64,000 bases of DNA from an uncultured Oscillospiraceae bacterium (lineage in GTDB: Bacteria > Bacillota > Clostridia > Oscillospirales > Oscillospiraceae): positions 1 to 64,000 of the forward strand of contig CAPGBJ010000090.1 in assembly GCA_948616425.1 (NCBI GenBank), in the 5' to 3' direction. A program made the position numbers and the translations under genes. The notes beneath the pieces were generated by a model that saw only the letters and a list, made by a program, of their open reading frames with translations, did no database searches and was not told where the DNA came from. How positions within the stretch are numbered: position 1 is the first letter of the stretch; each line of letters begins with the position of its first letter. Positions 59,241-64,000 of the stretch are shown one piece after another.

Positions 59241-61034
59241 TCAATCCACGTCCTGTTCGTACTCCAGAATGGAGCCGGTGACGCCGTCGATGGTGTATTC
59301 ATATTCTGTCCGGCCTACGTCAAATTCCACCTCATACTCCAGTCGGCCGTCGTCCCAGTCCCGCTCTACCTCCATCTTGGTGGTCTGACTCTCGGACACA
59401 CCCGCGTGGGCCAGGGCGGCGGCTTTCGCGGCGTCTGCGCCGATATCTTGAGAGGAGGTCCCTGTCCCGCTTCCGCCGTGGTGCCCTGAGCTGTGGTGGT
59501 CCCATTCGTGCTTGAGGATGGAGCAGGAGTGCCCGTCGATGGTGTAGTCATACTCCGTGGTACCGCACCAGAACTCCACATCGTATTCCAGCCGGCCGTC
59601 ATCCCATTCCCGTTCAATCTTCCAGTTGGTGACCTGGCTCTCGGTGAGTCCGGCGTGATTTAAAGCAGCCTGTTTAGCGGCGTCCTGTCCCACATCCTGG
59701 GTGTCAGAGCCAGTGCCGGAGGGAGGGGAATCGGGAGCAGCAGGGGTAGGGGTGCTCCGGTAGTCAGTGTCCCATTTCAGCACCGCGCCGGTGTAGGCGT
59801 CGATCTCGTACTCAAATTGATAGCCGCTGATGACGAAGTCCACATCATACACCTGCCGCCCGTCGTCCCAGTCCAGCTTGGTCACAACATTCATCGCATT
59901 GTACCCCTGCAGCCCAGGGTATTGGGCGCCGCAGTGTTCCGCCGCCGCATCGAAAGCTTGGGTCTCGGTGATTATAGTGGCGGGTGTGCTCTGCGTCCCA
60001 GGGCCGGTGGTATTCTGGAGGTCCCTCTGTCCGCTGAGCACTTGGCCGGTGAAAGCGTCCACCATATACTCGAACTCGCCCCAGGTGGTCTTTACCTCCA
60101 CTTCGTAGTGGGGTGGAAATTCGTCCAGCTCCGGGTCCACATCGGTGGTTACAGAATTGAGCTCCAGAGTCCCGGCGTACTCCTCTGCCGCCAGGGCGGC
60201 GGCGGACTTGCCGATGGGAATACGGGTTTCGCCCATCTCCAGCAGGTCGTTCAGCTCCTCCACGGACAGGGCAGCCAGCTTGTCGAAGGCGGTGGTGCTG
60301 TCGGTGGCGATGGTGCCGTTCATCTCCATCACTTTGCGCACCAGGGCGGCTTTGCCGGCGGAGATGCCGGAGTTGAAGGTCATATTTTCCAGCGCGGGGG
60401 TATTGGCGTCTTGGGTAAGCACCTGACTTAACACAGAGGTACCGGGGGCCTGGGTGCGAAGTACCCCGTCCACCGAGGCAACCAACTCCTGTTGGAGGCG
60501 AGCGGCCCGCTCCTGGTCGTTGTCCTCCACAGAAATCAGTATGGCGGAGGAGATGCTGTCCATATATCCCGCCTGCACCAGCGCGCCCACAATGGCGTTT
60601 ACCGCCACGTCCAGCTTGGTGCCCTTCAGGTCTTTGCCGCCGCTCATGCTGAACAGCACTGCGGCTGCCTCCTCGTTCAGGGCGTTGCAGGAGATGACCC
60701 GCCCGCCGCGGTTGACCGTCAGCTCAATGCTGGGGTTGACATCCAGCGATACCACCGAGGCCACAGCATAGCTCTGGTGGTACATGAGTCCGCCGCCTCC
60801 GACCCCCAGCAGTACCAGTGCTGCGCAGGCAGCGGCCAGCCAGGGACGCAGCTTCTTTTTAGACGTTCCCTCTTTGACTGCCGCGTCAATGATATTCTGG
60901 TTTGCTTTCCGCTCTTTCATTTCCATCACACTCCCGTTTTGCGCACCGCAGCGGGAGAGAATGGCTTCCAGATCGTCGGGGGCGGTACGGTTCACGGCCT
61001 CAGACAGGCACCGTTCCAATTCCCGGTCGGTCAT
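59241..61034 (-). CDS. RsgI-like anti-sigma factor with four C-terminal PepSY repeats
   Basis: 597 residues, one membrane segment near 58-76 (LAAACAALVLLGVGGGGL). The cytoplasmic N-terminus (MTDRELERCLSEAVNRTAPD) precedes it. Outside lies an RsgI-like domain beginning VVSLDVNPSIELTVN (about 90-240), then four PepSY-type units at about 270-338, 353-423, 443-511 and 528-597, each with a D-W-D-DGRxxYxV or similar strand pair and YxIDxxTGxIL ending. Start by ATGA overlap with the sigma gene and AAAGGAGAGG upstream. As its N-terminus is likely to bind the ECF sigma factor, it would hold it until an envelope signal reaches the PepSY array. Pro/Gly/Ser linkers separate the units. Confidence 0.83.
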   Translation of the reverse strand: MTDRELERCLSEAVNRTAPDDLEAILSRCGAQNGSVMEMKERKANQNIIDAAVKEGTSKKKLRPWLAAACAALVLLGVGGGGLMYHQSYAVASVVSLDVNPSIELTVNRGGRVISCNALNEEAAAVLFSMSGGKDLKGTKLDVAVNAIVGALVQAGYMDSISSAILISVEDNDQERAARLQQELVASVDGVLRTQAPGTSVLSQVLTQDANTPALENMTFNSGISAGKAALVRKVMEMNGTIATDSTTAFDKLAALSVEELNDLLEMGETRIPIGKSAAALAAEEYAGTLELNSVTTDVDPELDEFPPHYEVEVKTTWGEFEYMVDAFTGQVLSGQRDLQNTTGPGTQSTPATIITETQAFDAAAEHCGAQYPGLQGYNAMNVVTKLDWDDGRQVYDVDFVISGYQFEYEIDAYTGAVLKWDTDYRSTPTPAAPDSPPSGTGSDTQDVGQDAAKQAALNHAGLTESQVTNWKIEREWDDGRLEYDVEFWCGTTEYDYTIDGHSCSILKHEWDHHSSGHHGGSGTGTSSQDIGADAAKAAALAHAGVSESQTTKMEVERDWDDGRLEYEVEFDVGRTEYEYTIDGVTGSILEYEQDVD

Positions 61035-61612
61035 GTGTGATCCTCTCCTTTCATCAGGCTTTTCAGTTTTTTTAGCCCGCGGTGGTATTTGGACAGGACG
61101 GTGGACACAGGCAGCTCCAGCAGGTCGGCGATCTCCCGATGCTTCAGACCGCTGACCGCGTGGAGGAGTATAATTTGTCGTTCCTCCTCCCCCAGTCGGG
61201 CAAGGGCCTCCTGAAGGACTTGCCGGTCCTCCGGAGTGACATCGGGATCGGCCGCAGGGATGGCGTTCCAATCCTCCTCGTCCAGCCCTACCAGCCGTCC
61301 GCTCTGACGAAGGCGGCTGCGCGCCAGATTCCGGGCGATGGTGAGCAGCCAGGCCATGGGCGAGCCCTGAGGACGGTAACCGGGGGCGCTTTCCCACACC
61401 TTGACAAAGGTGTCCTGCGCTGTGTCCTGGGCCTCCTGAGCGTTGTGGAGCAGGGACAGCGTCAGGGCATATACCGCCCCTCTAGTCCGGGTATACAGCT
61501 GACCAAAGGCATCTCTGCTGCCCTTGCCCGCCTGGAGCAAGAGCTGTTCCAACTCTCGACTGCGGGCATTCTCCTTATCTTCTGTTGTCTGGACGCCTGA
61601 CGCAGCCAGCAT
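61031..61612 (-). CDS. ECF-type RNA polymerase sigma factor
   Basis: 193 residues with sigma regions 2 (AFGQLYTRTRGAVYALTLSL... DTAQDTFVKVWES... MAWLLTIARNLARSRLR) and 4 (LGEEERQIILLHAVSGLKHR then EIADLLELPVSTVLSKYHRG), as in extracytoplasmic-function factors. ATG at 61612 with CAGGAG upstream. It is co-translated with the membrane partner that follows by ATGA overlap, the usual layout for sigma/anti-sigma pairs. The promoter in front is sigma-A-like; no autoregulatory AAC-type ECF site is evident. Confidence 0.92.
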   Translation of the reverse strand: MLAASGVQTTEDKENARSRELEQLLLQAGKGSRDAFGQLYTRTRGAVYALTLSLLHNAQEAQDTAQDTFVKVWESAPGYRPQGSPMAWLLTIARNLARSRLRQSGRLVGLDEEDWNAIPAADPDVTPEDRQVLQEALARLGEEERQIILLHAVSGLKHREIADLLELPVSTVLSKYHRGLKKLKSLMKGEDHT

Positions 61613-61689
61613 AGTCCATTTCTCCTGTCACAGAAAGAACGCGCAGGGAGTGGCTTTTATTGCACGTCCTTCAAAATTTTTCTCTTCCC

Positions 61690-61718
61690 ATTATATTGCC
61701 CTCGGTTCAGAAAAGCAA
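61690..61718 (-). promoter_or_regulatory. Sigma-A-like promoter of the ECF sigma / anti-sigma pair
   Basis: Minus strand TTGCTT (61718-61713), 17-nt spacer, TATAAT (61695-61690). The leader is about 70 nt. It starts directly behind the bioY terminator. Confidence 0.65.
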
Positions 61719-61726
61719 GATAAAAT

Positions 61727-61748
61727 CCCGCCGTCGTCAGACGGCGGG
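61727..61748 (-). terminator. Terminator of bioY
   Basis: CCCGCCGTC / GACGGCGGG, 9-bp perfect stem with a GTCA loop, followed on the minus strand by ATTTTATCTTGCTTTT, 14 nt after the bioY stop. Confidence 0.85.
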
Positions 61749-61761
61749 AGATATTGTGCGA

Positions 61762-62313
61762 TCAGCGATCGGACGGGATGCCGGCTTTCACCAGCCGGTC
61801 CCGTAGAATGGGCCCAAATGTTACGGCCAGAGCTATCTTAAGCAGATCACCTGGGATAAAAATCAGCACGCAGGTCTGCAGCGCCACATCCAACGCTGTG
61901 CCAGACTGAAGGCAATACCAAGCTGTGCCCAGCGCATAAAGTACAGCGGTGGCAAAAGACATACCTAGGAAGTGGAGCGCGCGTCCCCTGGGGACAAGCT
62001 TGACGACCAGGGCAGACAGCACTGTTAGGGGGATGTATCCCACAATGTATCCCCCTGTCGGTCCAGCCACCACACCCAGACCGCCTTGAAATCCGTTGAA
62101 TACAGGCATCCCAACCACACCCAAAAGGAGATAGATAGAGGTGGCTATGGCGGCCCGCTTCCATTCCAGCACATAGGCGGACAGGTAGAGAGACAGTGTA
62201 CAAAGGGTTATGGGAATCGGCCCAATGGGGACGGCGAAGGGAGCGACAGCCGCAGTCACAGCCGCCATCATAGCAGTGACAGCCAGGGAATAGACCTCGC
62301 TTTTTTTCTCCAT
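61762..62313 (-). CDS. bioY: Biotin transporter BioY (ECF-type S component)
   Basis: 183 residues with six membrane segments. BioY hallmarks: VPIGPIPITLCTLSLYLSAY (the substrate-binding loop region), LLLGVVGMPVFNGFQGGLGVVAGPTGGYIVGY, which is the family signature, and the C-terminal IFIPGDLLKIALAVTFGPIL. It binds biotin and works with the shared EcfA/EcfT energy module encoded elsewhere. The ATG at 62313 has GGGAGGAG 10 nt upstream; a TTG one codon earlier is less likely. It is a single-gene unit with its own promoter and terminator. Confidence 0.94.
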   Translation of the reverse strand: MEKKSEVYSLAVTAMMAAVTAAVAPFAVPIGPIPITLCTLSLYLSAYVLEWKRAAIATSIYLLLGVVGMPVFNGFQGGLGVVAGPTGGYIVGYIPLTVLSALVVKLVPRGRALHFLGMSFATAVLYALGTAWYCLQSGTALDVALQTCVLIFIPGDLLKIALAVTFGPILRDRLVKAGIPSDR

Positions 62314-62425
62314 CAATTATTCTCCTCCCAAAAGCCCGCAGAATCCCGTCGTCCTGCAAAATACAGCACATTTTTTGCGGGACAAAACAGATGCTGGCAC
62401 AAGTACAGCCCCTTCTGTTTCAGCA

Positions 62426-62495
62426 GTAAACTATTAATGTTGATAAGTATACATTTTGACGCCCTATTTGTCAACTTATAATTTATGTAGTTTAC
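62426..62495 (-). promoter_or_regulatory. bioY promoter flanked by inverted arms
   Basis: Minus strand TTGACA (62474-62469), 17-nt spacer, TATACT (62451-62446), nearly consensus. Perfectly complementary arms GTAAACTA (62426-62433) and TAGTTTAC (62488-62495) flank the promoter. Biotin transport genes in Firmicutes are often repressed by BirA at GTTAAC-type inverted repeats; these arms differ, so the link to BirA is only a guess. The 126-nt leader has a GC-rich stretch (GTCCCGC...GCGGG) that may also be regulatory. Confidence 0.55.
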
Positions 62496-62591
62496 GTCGG
62501 CGGGGTGTTCCATTTTTTCAGAAAATCTTAATCTATCCTTCAAGGCAATTTAGACTTTTTCTGTTAAGCTGACGAATAGGATAAGAACGGT

Positions 62592-62637
62592 TTCCAAACA
62601 GCCGGCTGTTTGGAACCGAGAGCCAGCTCTCGGTTCC
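62592..62637 (+). promoter_or_regulatory. Two overlapping perfect hairpins upstream of the YiiX-like gene
   Basis: TTCCAAACAGCC / GGCTGTTTGGAA (62592-62615) is a perfect 24-nt palindrome, and GGAACCGAGAGC / GCTCTCGGTTCC (62612-62637) a perfect 12-bp hairpin. They share GGAA (62612-62615), so the two full stems exclude each other. They end 22 nt before the start codon, directly upstream of GAGGGAGG. Confidence 0.65.
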
Positions 62638-62659
62638 AATAAGAGGGAGGAAGAATTTC

Positions 62660-63193
62660 ATGGCAGAGCGCACGATACATATTTTATTAACTCGGTCCGG
62701 GACCTGGTTTTCCAGATTGATCCACTTCGCAACTCAGGATGATTATACCCACGCATCCATTGGCCTGGATGGACCTAGCGGCCCCTTTTACAGTTTCGCC
62801 CGGAAGTACCGATATTTGGCGCTGCCAGCCGGTTTAGTAGAGGAGCGCATCACCGTCTACCGCCGGAGGGTACCCTGCTGTCTGTACGAACTGAAGGTGA
62901 GCGGGAACACCTACCTCCGTTTGCGCAGGCAGCTGAACGCCATGTATGCCCAGCGGGAGGAGTATCACTACAGCGTCTTGGGGGCTTTTGCCTGCTATTT
63001 CAATCTCCCCCTTCAACGCAGAAACCACTACTTCTGCTCCCAGTTCGTGGCCGGACTGTTGGAGAGCTGCGGCGCTGTGGAATTGCCCAAGCCGCCCACC
63101 CTTCTCCGTCCGGCAGAGCTGTGTCAGCTGGAGGATCTACGGCCCATTCACCGGGGTATTTTAGAAGGAATTTTAACTCAGTCTGCCGCCTAA
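62660..63193 (+). CDS. YiiX/YebB-like permuted papain-fold (NlpC/P60 superfamily) protein
   Basis: 177 residues without signal peptide. The permuted order expected for YiiX-like enzymes is visible: His first, in YTHASIGLDG (about residue 31-40), then Cys late, in YFCSQFVAGLLESCGA (about residue 122-137), plus the basic-aromatic middle region. These proteins are thiol hydrolases or acyltransferases acting on peptides or lipids. ATG at 62660 with GAGGGAGG upstream. It stands alone between bioY and tRNA-Gly. The Thr-Arg-Ser-Gly-Thr stretch at the N-terminus (LLTRSGTWFSRLI) is common in this group in Clostridia. The substrate is unknown. Confidence 0.8.
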   Translation: MAERTIHILLTRSGTWFSRLIHFATQDDYTHASIGLDGPSGPFYSFARKYRYLALPAGLVEERITVYRRRVPCCLYELKVSGNTYLRLRRQLNAMYAQREEYHYSVLGAFACYFNLPLQRRNHYFCSQFVAGLLESCGAVELPKPPTLLRPAELCQLEDLRPIHRGILEGILTQSAA

Positions 63194-63329
63194 TGGAAAA
63201 TATATGGTGAGATGTGAGAAATTTGTATCAGAAGCCTTAGAATAAGATACCTTTTGAGAGGGGAGACGGAGCGTCCTTCAAACTCTGCGGCTCTGCCGGA
63301 AAAAATTTAAAGATTTTAAAAATTGGGGG

Positions 63330-63357
63330 TTGACTTTGCGGCTGATTCTGCTATAAT
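63330..63357 (+). promoter_or_regulatory. Promoter of tRNA-Gly
   Basis: TTGACT (63330-63335), 16-nt spacer, TATAAT (63352-63357), 13 nt before the mature tRNA 5' end. Confidence 0.85.
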
Positions 63358-63370
63358 AACGTTTGTCGCC

Positions 63371-63446
63371 GCGAGTGTAGCTCATCTGGTAGAGCGCCAC
63401 CTTGCCAAGGTGGAGGTAGCGAGTTCGAGCCTCGTCACTCGCTCCA
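63371..63446 (+). tRNA. tRNA-Gly (anticodon GCC)
   Basis: 76 nt including encoded CCA. Acceptor GCGAGTG pairs with CACTCGC, D arm GCTC...GAGC, anticodon stem CCACC/GGTGG with loop TTGCCAA (GCC at 63404-63406), T arm CGAG-TTCGAGC-CTCG. The discriminator is T, as usual for bacterial tRNA-Gly. It reads GGC and GGU codons. Its own promoter and terminator make it a single-gene unit. Confidence 0.98.
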
Positions 63447-63449
63447 TAG

Positions 63450-63500
63450 GGAGTATTCTTGTAAGGATTTAGTTCCTTTGGGAATACTCCATATTTTTTT
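63450..63500 (+). terminator. Terminator of tRNA-Gly
   Basis: GGAGTATTC / GAATACTCC (63450-63458 with 63482-63490), with an inner AAGGA/TTCCTT pairing, followed by ATATTTTTTT. Confidence 0.88.
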
Positions 63501-63553
63501 GCCTTTTTAGCGGAGCTGGTCAGGGGCAAAGAAAGTCTACTGATACGGCGGTT

Positions 63554-63646
63554 TCAAATGACCACCAACGGCCCGCTCGCCCCAATCAGAGCGCACACAA
63601 TGGGTACAGCCAGGAACAGCAGCATGACGATCTTGATATAGACCAT
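63554..63646 (-). CDS. Possible small membrane peptide or C-terminal remnant
   Basis: 30 residues from the ATG at 63646, a single hydrophobic segment (VYIKIVMLLFLAVPIVCALI) with a stop at 63554. GC-rich like the genes of this window but without a ribosome site; the open frame continues a further 40 codons upstream through the leftward terminator at 63678-63714, which is not plausible for one protein. It may be a remnant of a larger membrane protein. I do not recognise it. Confidence 0.25.
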   Translation of the reverse strand: MVYIKIVMLLFLAVPIVCALIGASGPLVVI

Positions 63647-63677
63647 GCCGATGACATTGGTATTTGAATTTGGAGAC

Positions 63678-63714
63678 AAAAAAGGCCGCTCTACTTGCAA
63701 AAGTAGGGCGGACC
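63678..63714 (-). terminator. Leftward terminator near the window's right end
   Basis: Minus strand GGTCCGCCCTACTT / AAGTAGAGCGGCC, about 12 pairs with one bulge and one mismatch and a short loop, followed by TTTTTT. It must end a transcript coming from beyond 63720. Confidence 0.75.
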
Positions 63715-63722
63715 TAATATGT

Positions 63723-63941
63723 TTAGCAGAATTCGATAAGCAATGGACTACTATAATGATTTTCAACCACTACATTAAATCCATATGTATACCCAGGCTC
63801 TAAAGCAGTTAAATCAATTTGACCTATTATTTGTGATTCTTCAGGCATATTGATCTGCGGGCAACTATTTATAGATGTATTGCAAGAAAAATTGGGGCAG
63901 TATGGCGGAAAAAGGCCTGCCTCTTGGGCGTATTGGCATTT
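63723..63941 (-). pseudogene. Degenerate coding-like fragment ending before a terminator
   Basis: An open frame of 72 codons with stop at 63723, ending PGYTYGFNVVVENHYSSPLL and a few more residues. It has Cys/Pro-rich content upstream (FPPYCPNFSCNTS) but no usable start: the only ATG (at about 63848) lacks a ribosome site and the frame is closed upstream by TGA at 63942. With the terminator directly downstream it looks like the 3' end of a decayed or frameshifted gene. Family not recognised. Confidence 0.3.
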
Positions 63942-64000
63942 TCAAACAAGCCCTAGTGACTGGTATCCACTAATACAATGGCGGAATCTCCTTTTCGGGC

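Larger units (their letters stand above)
63501..64000. other. AT-rich right end with minus-strand relics
   Basis: This 500-nt end holds a leftward terminator and two weakly supported leftward coding stretches (listed separately). From about 63650 on, the base composition is clearly lower in GC than in the rest of the window. I see no complete gene. Confidence 0.55.

Noticed and set aside
63278..63529. Leftward ORF of 83 codons over the tRNA-Gly gene
   Set aside because: It is the complement of the tRNA and its terminator, a common false ORF; the cloverleaf and promoter on the plus strand are unambiguous.

Overview
The window looks like the left end of a draft-genome contig from a GC-rich, spore-forming Clostridia bacterium, most likely of the Oscillospiraceae (Flavonifractor / Intestinimonas / Oscillibacter type). 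The basis is the high GC of the genes, strong AGGAGG ribosome binding sites, TTGACA/TATAAT promoters, gene content (M16 peptidase pair, BioY, PepSY/ECF pair, collagen-like spore-surface-type protein) and the TGTAGGGGCGG palindromic repeats. No taxonomic marker gene is present, so this is inference. Bases 1-20 are the 3' end of the Illumina TruSeq read-2 adapter, so the contig truly starts at base 21, inside a gene.

Left part (1-11.7 kb): a 5'-truncated cyclic beta-1,2-glucan synthase (GT84/GH94), a convergent methyltransferase, then a rightward operon of two M16 peptidase-family proteins, lgt and folD. The folD reading frame is broken near 11267.

11.7-28.8 kb: a leftward operon of 13 genes under one promoter: a branched-chain-amino-acid-type ABC transporter (livJHMGF), a NagB-like protein, a creatininase-family hydrolase, a Gfo/Idh/MocA dehydrogenase, a PreA-PreT fusion, an SDR, an Ldh_2-type dehydrogenase, a KDPG aldolase fused to a VOC-like domain and KDG kinase. 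It ends at a clear terminator. The logic is import of a small, perhaps nitrogen-containing or cyclitol-like compound, several oxidoreduction/ring-opening steps, then entry to glycolysis through KDG and KDPG. A second Gfo/Idh gene, a LacI repressor and an epimerase-like gene lie beside it. Twin palindromes AGAAAACGTTTTCT and AGAAAATATTTTCT sit just upstream of the -35 boxes of the two divergent promoters.

28.8-39.1 kb: a compact leftward seven-gene operon with SWIM zinc finger protein, two tandem HEAT-like paralogues, MoxR-type AAA+ ATPase, DUF5682-like protein, a small protein and a VWA (MIDAS) protein. It has its own sigma-A promoter and terminator. It is the best candidate here for a poorly described multi-component system.

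39.2-49.8 kb: a cysteine-rich collagen-like protein with a sigma-K-like promoter, followed by a glycosyltransferase with TPR-like repeats; then a small unknown protein, a solute-binding lipoprotein coupled to a 1312-residue hybrid histidine kinase, and a chemotaxis receptor.

49.9-56 kb: leftward trmL-pgk-tpiA-gpmI-eno (lower glycolysis). A 15-codon relic of a second gpmI and hairpin-rich DNA lie between gpmI and eno. Upstream is a long intergenic region holding a rod-like candidate structured RNA (6S-like) ahead of cinA.

56-64 kb: cinA, a MATE transporter, an ECF sigma factor with an RsgI/PepSY-type membrane partner, bioY, a YiiX-like papain-fold protein preceded by two overlapping perfect hairpins, tRNA-Gly(GCC), and an AT-rich right end with a leftward terminator and apparently decayed coding sequence.
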